A stretch of 64,000 nt of DNA, taken from NCBI GenBank assembly GCA_049840395.1, contig JASGLD010000001.1, positions 558,001 through 622,000 on the forward strand, in the 5' to 3' direction. The DNA is from CAILZL01 sp049840395. GTDB taxonomy: Bacteria > Pseudomonadota > Gammaproteobacteria > Steroidobacterales > Steroidobacteraceae. The translations under genes were made by a program, and so were the position numbers. Under the pieces are notes generated by a model, which worked only from the letters and a program-made list of their open reading frames with translations, was not told the DNA's origin and made no database searches. The stretch's first letter is position 1; each line of letters opens with the position of its first letter. Of the stretch, positions 17,925 through 25,205 are shown piece by piece.

Positions 17925-18049
17925 ATTTGCGCAGAACAATCAAGCTCGCCACAGGCGGTTGTGCTGATTCAGATTCCCGTGTTATCTATCATTCGGCGTG
18001 TTATCCAAGCTGGATAAAACAAGTTGGCCACTTAGGATGAGAGATCCGA

Positions 18050-18700
18050 ATGTACATACCAAAACACTACGAAGAGACGGATCTGGCGGTTTTGCATTCT
18101 CTGGCTCGCGCGCATCCGCTCGGAACATGGGCCACACAGGGAGAGGGTGAACTGATCATCAATCATGTTCCCTTCATTCTGGATTCATCACGCGGAGCCA
18201 ACGGAACTCTCATGGGACACGTCGCACGGGCCAATGGCGTGTGGCAGTCTTTCTCTAAAACGATTGAGTCGGTGGTTGTGTTCCAAGGCGCCGAGTCATA
18301 CATCACACCTTCGTGGTATCCCAGCAAACATGCACACGGGAAGGCCGTTCCCACCTGGAACTACGCTGTCGTGCACGCGCACGGTTTGCCTGTGGTCATC
18401 GACGACAAGGCGTGGCTTCTTAACCATCTCAATCAACTCACCGACCAACATGAATCCGATCAGGCGCTTCCTTGGAAGGTGTCGGACGCGCCAGCGGACT
18501 ACATCGAGAAGATGGTCGCTGCGATTGTCGGTATCGAAATTCCTATTACAAAGCTGGTTGGCAAATGGAAAGTCAGTCAAAACCGTCAGGAGCCGGACAA
18601 ACTTGGAGTCGTCGCGGGTCTTCTGGCAAAAGGGAACCAGCGGTCTACGGATATGGCTGCATTGGTGAATGCGGGTGTTTCACTTAACCGTGGTGACTAA
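18050..18700 (+). CDS. PaiB-family FMN-binding protein, copy 1
   Basis: 216 residues with the PaiB/FMN-binding split-barrel pattern throughout: MYIPKHYEETD at the start, NHVPF, LMGHVARAN, the YITPSWYPSK segment and VPTWNYAVVHAHG. Family members bind FMN and were named for a Bacillus negative regulator, but the true activity of most is unknown. A second copy at 21567-22217 differs at only 10 of 216 residues and has a related upstream leader. A copy of the dispersed accessory repeat begins right after the stop. First gene of the accessory region. Confidence 0.9.
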   Translation: MYIPKHYEETDLAVLHSLARAHPLGTWATQGEGELIINHVPFILDSSRGANGTLMGHVARANGVWQSFSKTIESVVVFQGAESYITPSWYPSKHAHGKAVPTWNYAVVHAHGLPVVIDDKAWLLNHLNQLTDQHESDQALPWKVSDAPADYIEKMVAAIVGIEIPITKLVGKWKVSQNRQEPDKLGVVAGLLAKGNQRSTDMAALVNAGVSLNRGD

Positions 18701-18705
18701 ACGCC

Positions 18706-18776
18706 TTCCTGGTGCCAGGCCGAAGATTGGCAGTGTCTATAGACCTTCGATATAGCACCATCCATTTGTTAAATAC
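18706..18776 (+). repeat. dispersed accessory repeat, copy A (short)
   Basis: Carries the family core TTCCTGGTGCC-AGGCCGAAGATT directly after the PaiB-like gene. It can fold: TGGTGC(5 nt)CGAAG pairs with CTTCG(5 nt)GCACCA downstream. Other copies start at 19877, 22224, 23442, 27058 and 28022, all in the same orientation. Confidence 0.55.
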
Positions 18777-18790
18777 GTAAAAGGAACATC

Positions 18791-19348
18791 GTGAACTCAA
18801 CCGTCATAGCTGTGGTTGCCGTCTTATGCTTAGTGGGAATATTTGCCGTGTCTCGAGCGCGTGCGCAAAAGCTGCGCCCTGCAGAGCCTGCCACCTATAT
18901 TGCTCTTCGCGATCAGGCGCTATCGACTTCTCGAAAAGCCCTTGGCTTGCCAGCCTCAAAAGCGCCGCTAGTCGTTCTCATGGACATCGGTGCCGATGAG
19001 GGATTCACGATCACAACGGTCGCTTACGAGGATGGAACGGCGAGTATTTATTTAAGCAATGGCGGTGGTTTCATTGGTGGTGGTCAACGGCATGAGGCAA
19101 TTAGAAATGCTGCGTACGTCATGCTTAAAGCAGCGGAGCAAACATTGACGAACATGACTGCCGTAAAAGCACATCCTTTACCTGGCGCAGGCAAGACAAG
19201 TTTCTATGTTGTGACCGATGCCGGTACGTATCTGGCCACTGCCGCGACGAAAGACATTGAGGCTGGTTCTCAGCATCCTCTATATCAGTTGTACGTTGCA
19301 GGCCAGGATGTGATTACTCAATACCGTATTTCTCAGCAATCCAAATGA
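18791..19348 (+). CDS. hypothetical protein with N-terminal membrane anchor
   Basis: 185 residues from a GTG preceded by AAAAGGA. An N-terminal hydrophobic helix (VIAVVAVLCLVGIFAVSRA) is followed by a soluble domain with the glycine-rich segment YLSNGGGFIGGGQRHEAIRNAAYVML. It looks like a signal-anchored periplasmic or inner-membrane protein. I do not recognise the family and see no catalytic motif. It sits between repeat copy A and the broken ynfA, on the same strand, with no clear promoter of its own. Frame, start and composition look like a real gene. Confidence 0.7.
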   Translation: MNSTVIAVVAVLCLVGIFAVSRARAQKLRPAEPATYIALRDQALSTSRKALGLPASKAPLVVLMDIGADEGFTITTVAYEDGTASIYLSNGGGFIGGGQRHEAIRNAAYVMLKAAEQTLTNMTAVKAHPLPGAGKTSFYVVTDAGTYLATAATKDIEAGSQHPLYQLYVAGQDVITQYRISQQSK

Positions 19349-19395
19349 GTTGAGCTGATGCCACTGGTGAAAAATCGAGCGAAGAGAGGAAGTGA

Positions 19396-19727
19396 ATGCT
19401 AATCCTGCAATCATTCCTGTTATTTATCGTAACTGCAGTGGCCGAGATTGTGGGCTGCTATTTGCCGTATCTATGGCTTAAGAAAAATGCATCGGCGTGG
19501 TTGCTGGTTCCGGCGCTCATGAGCCTTTGTTTGTTCGCCTGGTTACTCACGCTGCATCCGACGGCGGCCGGTCGAGTTTACGCTGCTTATGGCGGTGTAT
19601 ACATCGCGGTGGCGCTTGTTTGGCTATGGAAGGTGGATCGGGTGCCGCTCACCACTGGGACATCGTCGGTGCCTCGGTCGCGCTGGTTGGCATGGCTATC
19701 ATCGTCGTGGGTGGATGGCGCGGTTGA
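19396..19727 (+). pseudogene. ynfA: YnfA/UPF0060 family membrane protein, frameshifted
   Basis: YnfA is a four-helix inner-membrane protein of about 108 residues, related in topology to small multidrug transporters. Here the first three helices (MLILQSFLLFIVTAVAEIVG..., LHPTAAGRVYAAYGGVYIAVALVWLWKVD) are in one frame, and the fourth helix (WDIVGASVALVGMAIIVVGG) continues in the +1 frame after a missing base near 19655-19662, where ACCACTGGGAC would read Thr-Thr-Trp-Asp with one base added. Restoring it gives about 110 residues ending at the TGA at 19725-19727. A strong ribosome site (GAGAGGAAG) precedes the ATG. It is either a recent pseudogene or a sequencing error. As written, the first frame runs on to 19920 with an unrelated tail. 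Confidence 0.85.
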
Positions 19728-19798
19728 GGGCAGGGTAGAAATCTTCGAGATGTTGGTGCGCTCACCCGGCGCCGTTCATAAAAAATTGAGGGCAATTC

Positions 19799-19972
19799 AT
19801 GGATTTTTGGCTAACTTTATTTACATCGCTGATGTCGGGTCTGGCGGCTTACGTTGTTTCAACTTACTTCTACGACTTCTGGTGCCGGGCCGCAGGTTCG
19901 AAGTTATTCTTAGACAATAAAGCCATGACGGCGAACGGAAATACTGAGAATTACCGATCCGACAATTCATAA
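19799..19972 (+). CDS. possible small membrane protein (57 residues)
   Basis: Begins MDFWLTLFTSLMSGLAAYVV after a good ribosome site (GAGGG, 8 bases upstream). One hydrophobic helix covers residues 3-24, followed by a hydrophilic tail. The tail from DFWCRAAG onward is encoded by repeat copy B, so the 3' half of this frame is repeat DNA. It may be a true small gene fused to the repeat or a chance frame. No family recognised. Confidence 0.4.
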   Translation: MDFWLTLFTSLMSGLAAYVVSTYFYDFWCRAAGSKLFLDNKAMTANGNTENYRSDNS

Positions 19973-19975
19973 CGA
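19877..19975 (+). repeat. dispersed accessory repeat, copy B
   Basis: Starts TTCTGGTGCCGGGCCGCAGG and continues with TTCGAAGTTATTCTTAGACA. Further downstream it keeps the family's GGCGAACGGAAATAC element. It matches copy D base for base over much of the first 40 positions. It overlaps the 3' half of the small frame at 19799 and lies just before the secreted-protein gene. Confidence 0.6.
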
Positions 19976-19995
19976 GAGTGATCCTTGGATAAATC

Positions 19996-21459
19996 ATGGA
20001 CGAAACTAAATTTGCAGCGCGCATTGGCGCCATAACGAAAAACCTCGTAAAGCTGAGCCTGTTCATTTTCCTGGCGTCTGCCGCGCATGCCCAGGAAAGC
20101 CTGCCGACGATCCAGTCAAATGCTGGCTATGTTTCTGTTCAGCAGGGCGATAAGTTAAGCAAAAATTCTTGGCGTCTATCCCCCAGCCTCAAGCCCGATG
20201 TCTATAAGGCTATGTTGCTCGGTGGCAAACCGAACAAAGTCACCTTCATCACAGACCTCGATTCCATCAGCTTTGAAGTGGAAGAGGGTAAGCACTACGA
20301 CTTCATCATTAAAAAAGGCGATGAACTATGTTTTACCCAGATAGTCGGTGTGCGCCTGGTGCCGGACGCGGTCTTTGACGAGCGTTATCGAAAGCAACAC
20401 CAAGACAAGATTCAGGTGGACGTGCCGGAAGTTTATGAGTTGGTGAATATCGCCATCGCCATGACGCCCACAGGCATCGCCGACCGCAACCTAGTCTATA
20501 AAGATTCCGACTATTACCAACGGGTTCGGGCCTGGTTCGACTCAAGCCGCACGCATCCATTGCTGGCGGCACTCGACAAAGAGCTCAGAGACTACCCCAG
20601 TTACTACTTCAACATGAAAATGGATGGTTTCGCCTTCGAGTACGATAAAAATGGACGCATAGTCCAAAGCAAGGTTTTCGATCGAGCGAGTTGGGGCGTT
20701 GTAAACACGCTTCGCCCTTTTATTGATCAATTACAGTCCTTCTCCGACACCACGAATTTTCGGAAATTCTTTCGCGAAAATCGTAAGACCTATCAGCAGC
20801 AGATCAATTTCTATCGGAAGGTGGCTGACATTGCCGAGATGAAGCGCTGGTTGGAACGCAACTTCCCATCAACTCACTACGACAGCTACAACATTATTTT
20901 CTCGCCGTTGGTCAACGGCAATCAGTCGTCGATTCATTTCGAGAGCAATGGCTTCAAAGAGCTCCAGCCGCACGTAAATTTTCCCTACTTGGAAAAGAAG
21001 GCCACTCAGAGAAGCCAAGTTTCGGAGAAGTCCTGGAACCTTGCACGTGGCAACATCCTCTTCACCGAACTCAACCACGGCTACATCAATCCGGAAGCCG
21101 AAAAATATGGCGAACGCGTTGCCAATGCGATCAGCCACAACGATCACTGGATCGGCAAAATGAGCGCGCAAAACTACCAAGGAGTAAATATTTTCAACGA
21201 ATACATGAATTGGGCGTTGTTGACTCTGCGCATCCTCGATTACGTGCCCGCATCCGAACAAAAGCCACTGATTGAGGCGGTCGAGAACACGATGGTAAAC
21301 AACCGGCAGTTTCCTCAATTCGTCGCGCTAGATCGGTTTCTAATCCCACTCTACAAGGAGCGTAGGCCAGGACAGACGGTGGCCGATCTCTATCCGAATA
21401 TCATTCAATGGTTTGAGGATAATAATGTCGAATCGTTGGGGAGCTCGGCTTCTAATTAG
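19996..21459 (+). CDS. secreted protein, DUF4932-like
   Basis: 487 residues. A signal peptide is visible (LVKLSLFIFLASAAHAQE, cleavage near residue 33 after AHA), so the protein is probably periplasmic. The body is hydrophilic and alternates aromatic and charged residues. A stretch around residues 355-385 (NILFTELNHGYINPEAEKYG) resembles the conserved His/Asn/Glu segment of the DUF4932 family of predicted secreted proteins; I recall that family from memory and the match is tentative. No function is known. Base composition is slightly lower in GC than the nuo genes. It lies between repeat B and the second PaiB-like gene. Confidence 0.65.
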   Translation: MDETKFAARIGAITKNLVKLSLFIFLASAAHAQESLPTIQSNAGYVSVQQGDKLSKNSWRLSPSLKPDVYKAMLLGGKPNKVTFITDLDSISFEVEEGKHYDFIIKKGDELCFTQIVGVRLVPDAVFDERYRKQHQDKIQVDVPEVYELVNIAIAMTPTGIADRNLVYKDSDYYQRVRAWFDSSRTHPLLAALDKELRDYPSYYFNMKMDGFAFEYDKNGRIVQSKVFDRASWGVVNTLRPFIDQLQSFSDTTNFRKFFRENRKTYQQQINFYRKVADIAEMKRWLERNFPSTHYDSYNIIFSPLVNGNQSSIHFESNGFKELQPHVNFPYLEKKATQRSQVSEKSWNLARGNILFTELNHGYINPEAEKYGERVANAISHNDHWIGKMSAQNYQGVNIFNEYMNWALLTLRILDYVPASEQKPLIEAVENTMVNNRQFPQFVALDRFLIPLYKERRPGQTVADLYPNIIQWFEDNNVESLGSSASN

Positions 21460-21566
21460 TTTTATTTTGAACTACAACTGAAATTTGGATTTCTGTGGTA
21501 TTTATTACTCAAGCAATCTATTTAATCTGGATAAAGCGGGTTAACTACTTGGGATGAGGTGGCAGG

Positions 21567-22217
21567 ATGTACATACCAAAACACTACGAAGAGACGGATC
21601 TGGCGGTTCTGCATTCCCTGGCTCGCGCGCATCCGCTCGGCACATGGGCCACACAGGGAGAGGGTGAACTGATTGTCAATCATGTTCCCTTCATCTTGGA
21701 TTCGTCACGTGGAGCCAACGGAACCCTCATGGGGCACGTCGCGCGCGCCAATGGCGTGTGGCAGTCTTTTTCTAAAACGGTTGAGTCGGTCGTTGTGTTT
21801 CAAGGCGCCGAGTCGTACATCACGCCTTCGTGGTATCCCAGCAAGCATGCTCACGGAAAAGCCGTTCCGACATGGAACTACGCGGTCGTACATGCGCATG
21901 GTCTGCCTGTTGTCATCGAAGATAAGGTGTGGCTTCTCAATCATCTCAATCAACTCACCGATCAGCACGAATCCGAGCAGGCGCTTCCTTGGAAGGTGTC
22001 GGACGCGCCAACGGATTACATCGAGAAAATGGTCGCTGCGATTGTCGGCATCGAAATTCCTATTACAAAGTTGGTTGGTAAATGGAAAGTCAGTCAGAAC
22101 CGTCAAGAGCCGGACAAACTTGGAGTCGTCGCGGGTCTTCTGGCAAAAGGTAACCGGCGATCTAAGGATATGGCTGCATTGGTGAATGCCGGTGTTTCAT
22201 TCAACTGCGGTGACTAA
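21567..22217 (+). CDS. PaiB-family FMN-binding protein, copy 2
   Basis: 216 residues, identical in length to the gene at 18050 and differing at 10 positions (for example Ile37Val, Ile72Val and the C-terminal LNRGD to FNCGD). All FMN split-barrel motifs are retained. Synonymous third-position differences are scattered along the gene, so the duplication is not brand new. The upstream leader also shares blocks with copy 1 (CTGGATAAA, GGGATGAG versus AGGATGAG). Repeat copy C follows the stop. Both copies appear intact. Confidence 0.9.
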   Translation: MYIPKHYEETDLAVLHSLARAHPLGTWATQGEGELIVNHVPFILDSSRGANGTLMGHVARANGVWQSFSKTVESVVVFQGAESYITPSWYPSKHAHGKAVPTWNYAVVHAHGLPVVIEDKVWLLNHLNQLTDQHESEQALPWKVSDAPTDYIEKMVAAIVGIEIPITKLVGKWKVSQNRQEPDKLGVVAGLLAKGNRRSKDMAALVNAGVSFNCGD

Positions 22218-22223
22218 CTATAT

Positions 22224-22250
22224 TTCTGGTACCGAACCAAAGATTTATGT
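22224..22250 (+). repeat. dispersed accessory repeat, copy C (short)
   Basis: TTCTGGTACCGAACCAAAGA and a few following bases match the first part of the family; the rest is replaced by the GGCGGGTTTAGC hairpin at 22254. Like copy A it directly follows a PaiB-like gene. Confidence 0.5.
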
Positions 22251-22253
22251 AGA

Positions 22254-22285
22254 GGCGGGTTTAGCAGTCTTTTGCGTAACTCGCC
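22254..22285. repeat. GGCGGGTTTAGC hairpin repeat, copy 1
   Basis: Imperfect palindrome GGCGGGTTTAGC-AGTCTTTT-GCGTAACTCGCC. A second copy with a better stem is at 27249-27282, and a relative is the palindrome after nuoN. It is REP-like and lacks a T run. Confidence 0.6.
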
Positions 22286-22442
22286 CTTTGATTTTTGTTT
22301 TATTTTGATCTACAAAAATAAAAACATGCTGATGGAGTAAGGGAATATGGAAGACAGCTTTCGGATGTACAGTTCTAAGTCATTTTGCGAGGGGAGATTT
22401 GGGTTCAGTGCCACCGGCCTCAGCTCCTAGTTAGGCACTAAC

Positions 22443-22718
22443 ATGGCACCTCGTAAGCTTCCAACCAAGATGTATCCCGGCTTCGGTCTCTCGATGCTAG
22501 ATCGGGCGGTTAAGGAGTTCTTTGCGGCACGCTGCGGTCAAGAAGATTTGGTCAAGCTTGTCGAACATTTCGTTCACGAAGGTGACGTCAAATGCGTCTA
22601 CTGCGGGAATGCGCTCGCCACGCGATGGGATCACCTCCATCCAGTTTCGAGAGGCGGCGCTGAGGGTAGGCTGGTGTTCTTTATCATTCAGCCTCTACAT
22701 CCATTCTGGGTAAAATAA
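22443..22718 (+). pseudogene. HNH endonuclease, N-terminal fragment
   Basis: The frame encodes 91 residues. Residues 48-75 (VKCVYCGNALATRWDHLHPV plus SRGG) are the first half of an HNH nuclease fold: zinc-binding CxYC, then the catalytic DH. The expected second half (GN...CxxCN..K) is missing and is replaced after Gly75 by an unrelated hydrophobic tail (RLVFFIIQPLHPFWVK). It is therefore most likely a truncated remnant. Full-length relatives are often standalone nucleases in mobile DNA. Confidence 0.65.
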
Positions 22719-22736
22719 TTTGGGCATCAAAACCTA

Positions 22737-23225
22737 ATGGCCACTTCTCCAGACTTCGGGCAACTCTTTATCAAGTCGAAAGGGCAGCCTATTTCCTATG
22801 AAGGAAAATTGTTGGTTCTCAGTGACCGAGTTCCTGCGACTAAAGGACAGCGTTTCACGGTAACAATCGAGTCAACCGCATCAGTCTATAAGCAGGGCGT
22901 AGGAATATCCGAAGGGGTTGTTGTCTTTGGCGAGTTAGTGAAGAGAGCGATTGTATGGGAGCACTTCTCCATCCCACCAGAAGAACGTGATAAAAAGCGG
23001 TCGTCCCTGCCGTTCACATTTGAGATTGAGTGCGCTAACAACAAGGGCTGGCTCAACCTCTACAACATGGCAGAATTACATGGGCGCAAGGAGTGGTGGC
23101 ATGCCGGTTCTTGTATGTGGGTCGAAGTAATACCGCGTGGGAGGCGCTACCACTGCAATGACTTTGAGCTTGATGACGATTTTAACGACATTATCTTCAC
23201 TGTCACGTGGGGTGATGTTCAATGA
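22737..23225 (+). CDS. hypothetical protein (162 residues)
   Basis: An intact frame with balanced composition, soluble and acidic at the C terminus (FELDDDFNDIIFTVTWGDVQ). Notable stretches are WEHFSIPPEERDKKRSSLPF and WLNLYNMAELHGRKEWWHAG. I recognise no domain and no signal peptide. The start ATG lies 18 bases after the HNH remnant; I see no convincing ribosome site. Neighbours are gene fragments, so it may be a passenger of the repeat-bounded accessory array. Its function cannot be assigned. Confidence 0.6.
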   Translation: MATSPDFGQLFIKSKGQPISYEGKLLVLSDRVPATKGQRFTVTIESTASVYKQGVGISEGVVVFGELVKRAIVWEHFSIPPEERDKKRSSLPFTFEIECANNKGWLNLYNMAELHGRKEWWHAGSCMWVEVIPRGRRYHCNDFELDDDFNDIIFTVTWGDVQ

Positions 23226-23300
23226 TGCTTCCGACCGACATTCATGCTGTTGCCTAGCGCCTTCATTGCCGCGACTGATTGCATTGTGGGCAGCATTGAG

Positions 23301-23453
23301 ATGAAGCTACATTGGGATCAGTTACAGCATGCGTATGGCGAAGCGTCGGACATTCCCGGCCTTCTGCTACTGGCCGAGGGCGATCTTCGTCCAGGTCATG
23401 AGTCTGGCAGCACTTGGTTCAAGCTATAGAGCGCGCTCCAATTCTGGTGCCGG
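23301..23453 (+). pseudogene. fragment of an uncharacterised protein, amber codon in frame
   Basis: From the ATG at 23301: MKLHWDQLQHAYGEASDIPG, then LLLLAEGDLRPGHESGSTWFKL and TAG. The TAG stands where a Trp codon (TGG) is expected, because the next codons read Ser-Ala-Leu, matching the WxxLWSALCHQG pattern I associate with a widespread uncharacterised family. After SAL the homology ends at repeat copy D. It looks like the first quarter of a gene, carrying one nonsense change and cut off by the repeat. The family pattern is from memory. Confidence 0.5.
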
Positions 23454-23540
23454 GCACAAAGGTTTAAAGTTATTCTTACAATGGAGTTAGTGGTCGGAAC
23501 TGAAATGCCTACGAACATTGGGCAAGCGCTGTTCGTTCGC
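23442..23540 (+). repeat. dispersed accessory repeat, copy D
   Basis: Starts TTCTGGTGCCGGGCACAAAG and continues with TTTAAAGTTATTCTTACAAT. It later shows GGTCGGAACTGAAATGCCTA and CGAACATTGGGCAAGCGCTG, aligning with the 3' parts of copies E and F. It truncates the upstream gene fragment and precedes the DUF1963 gene. Confidence 0.6.
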
Positions 23541-23582
23541 ACAAAGCTAGGTATCACCATAAAGGCATTTGAACACTAAGCA

Positions 23583-24428
23583 ATGGACGTCATGAAAAAT
23601 GTGATTCAAGCGATTTTCGGTCGAAAGAAAAACTCCACTCCAGCCCGCGATATAAGCCCACTGATCGATGGTATTGGTCGGGACGCGCTCCTGGCTGCAC
23701 GCGGTAGTGATCAGTCACGGTCGTACTTCGGCGGAGATCCGTTGCTTCCTACTGATATGCAATGGCCACAGAAAAACGACAAGCGCCTGGGATTTCTGGC
23801 CCGTATATCGCTGCCAGATCTGCAGGCAAGATGCTCGACTTCTTGGCTACCAAAAGAAGGGGCGCTGTTGTTTTTCTATGATGACGAGGAACAACCTTGG
23901 GGTTTCGATCCGAAGGACCGCGGTGGATGGGCAGTGCTTTTAGTTCCCGACATCATTCCGATTACCCCTAGACCATTCTTAAAAGAGGAAGACCTCCTTC
24001 CCCACAAGCTTATCGACCTGACCCCTATCTCAGTGCTTCCGTCTTACGAGCGGCCAGAAGTGCAGTCACTCAATCTCTCGGACGAGGAGTTCGAGCGATA
24101 TCATGAGGAGGTAGAACGTCGCTTTTGCAACTCACCAAGGCATCAGCTTTTGGGTGTCCCAAGCCCCGTGCAGGGTGATCATATGGAGCTGGAGTGTCAG
24201 CTAGCTTCAAACGGTGTCTATTGCGGCAATGCTGACGGATATGCGACGCCAATGGCCAAGAGCCTTGAGGCTGGGGCAGCCAATTGGAGATTGTTGTTCC
24301 AGATAGATTCGGACGATGACCTAAGTGTTATGTGGGGAGATGTCGGGACTATTTACTTCTGGGTGGAAGAGTCGGCAGCGCGAGAAGGTCGATTCGACAA
24401 CGTGTGGCTGGTGCTGCAGTGTTCATAA
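23583..24428 (+). CDS. DUF1963 (YwqG-like) protein
   Basis: 281 residues. The order YFGGDPLLPTDMQWP, LGFLARISLPDL, LPKEGALLFFYDDEEQPWGF and, near the C terminus, MWGDVGTIYFWVEESAAREG with a final WLVLQ is that of the DUF1963/YwqG family. These are soluble proteins of unknown biochemical role, often near toxin-immunity or polymorphic loci. There is no signal peptide. The frame is complete; the start ATG was chosen at the first Met, and a second Met at residue 4 is possible. Repeat D lies directly upstream. Confidence 0.8.
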   Translation: MDVMKNVIQAIFGRKKNSTPARDISPLIDGIGRDALLAARGSDQSRSYFGGDPLLPTDMQWPQKNDKRLGFLARISLPDLQARCSTSWLPKEGALLFFYDDEEQPWGFDPKDRGGWAVLLVPDIIPITPRPFLKEEDLLPHKLIDLTPISVLPSYERPEVQSLNLSDEEFERYHEEVERRFCNSPRHQLLGVPSPVQGDHMELECQLASNGVYCGNADGYATPMAKSLEAGAANWRLLFQIDSDDDLSVMWGDVGTIYFWVEESAAREGRFDNVWLVLQCS

Positions 24429-24539
24429 CGGCTACCAACTTGCCACGACGAAGCCATTCATGATCGTTGGACGCAATAGCGCTTTCTAGCCAAGTTTGAG
24501 CAAGCGGAGGTCGTTCAGCAGAGACCAACTAACCCGCCA

Positions 24540-24767
24540 TCACTCCGCGTCCGCTTCGCGGAGGATCTCCCACATCGGGACATCCAGTCCGGCGCAGACG
24601 CGTTCGAGGGTGGTGAGTTGCAGGTTCTTCTTGCCGTTTTCGAGTGCGCCGTAATAGACGCGGTGCATTTCGATGTGGTCGGCAAAGCCTTCCTGAGTGA
24701 AGTTCTGAGCTTCACGGTGCCGACGCAGCACGATACCTATCCGTTGTTGTAGTGACCGGCGTTTCAT
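24540..24767 (-). CDS. small XRE-family repressor, module 1
   Basis: 75 residues forming a single HTH_3 domain: LQQRIGIVLRRHREAQNFTQ, then EGFADHIEMHRVYYGALENGKKNLQLTTL and a final helix GLDVPMWEILREAD. It is a lambda-Cro-like DNA-binding protein and almost certainly a local regulator. It is divergent from the 98-residue gene at 24878 across a 110-base gap with overlapping promoters. An equivalent pair is at 27319/27719. Confidence 0.88.
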   Translation of the reverse strand: MKRRSLQQRIGIVLRRHREAQNFTQEGFADHIEMHRVYYGALENGKKNLQLTTLERVCAGLDVPMWEILREADAE

Positions 24768-24789
24768 TGCCGGAAACCTTAAAGGGTGG

Positions 24790-24840
24790 CAACTTGTAAG
24801 ACTACAGCCTTGCCGGTTGACAACCTATAAGTTACATTAG
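24790..24840. promoter_or_regulatory. divergent promoter/operator of module 1
   Basis: Two direct repeats, CAACTTGTAAG (24790-24800) and CAACCTATAAG (24821-24831), match at 9 of 11 positions and are 31 bases apart, three helical turns. The second overlaps the perfect inverted repeat GGTTG-A-CAACC (24815-24825), which holds TTGACA for the rightward direction and TTGTCA for the leftward direction. One bound protein could therefore control both genes. The -10 boxes are not clear. Confidence 0.5.
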
Positions 24841-24877
24841 TCTCCAGTCGAAAAGCAACCACGGTCGGAGCAAGGAT

Positions 24878-25174
24878 ATGGCTACGAGAAAACCCGTTTC
24901 CAATCGACCCCATTCAACTGAAAGGGCGCAGGCCGAGTCCTTGAATGGCCCTTCACTGGCTGAACGAGTGCAGGCCGAGCGCCAGCAATTGTTCAAGGTG
25001 ATCGGGATCGTCGAGCTTTGCAGACTGGCGACCGCGACCTCGCTGGAAATTACCGATCCGGAATACATGGTCCCGGCCTTCGAGACTATTTGCGATCAAC
25101 TGAATACGGCCGCGGAGCGGCTGGAATGGCTGGCAATGGATCTGCAGAAGCTGCCCGGCTCGGCCAAGCAATAG
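24878..25174 (+). CDS. uncharacterised small protein, module 1
   Basis: 98 residues, soluble and probably all-helical. The ATG follows GGAGCAAGGAT. Residues 27-90 align with the 97-residue protein at 27719: shared positions include ER..LF, the C.LAT block (ELCRLATATSLEI), the DPE.M..A segment and A.RLE..A, about one third identity over 60 residues. Both are divergent from a 75-residue XRE protein, so the pair is a duplicated module. Size and helical make-up recall small antitoxin-like or prophage accessory proteins, but I recognise no family. A shared cysteine in the middle (Cys48) is notable. Confidence 0.75.
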   Translation: MATRKPVSNRPHSTERAQAESLNGPSLAERVQAERQQLFKVIGIVELCRLATATSLEITDPEYMVPAFETICDQLNTAAERLEWLAMDLQKLPGSAKQ

Positions 25175-25205
25175 ATGGCCAAGTAATGGATGGTCAGGCG
25201 ATGAT

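Noticed and set aside
22430..22436. GTTAGGC just before the HNH fragment as an attC core
   Set aside because: No matching RYYYAAC partner with paired arms at a suitable distance upstream; a seven-base match alone is weak.
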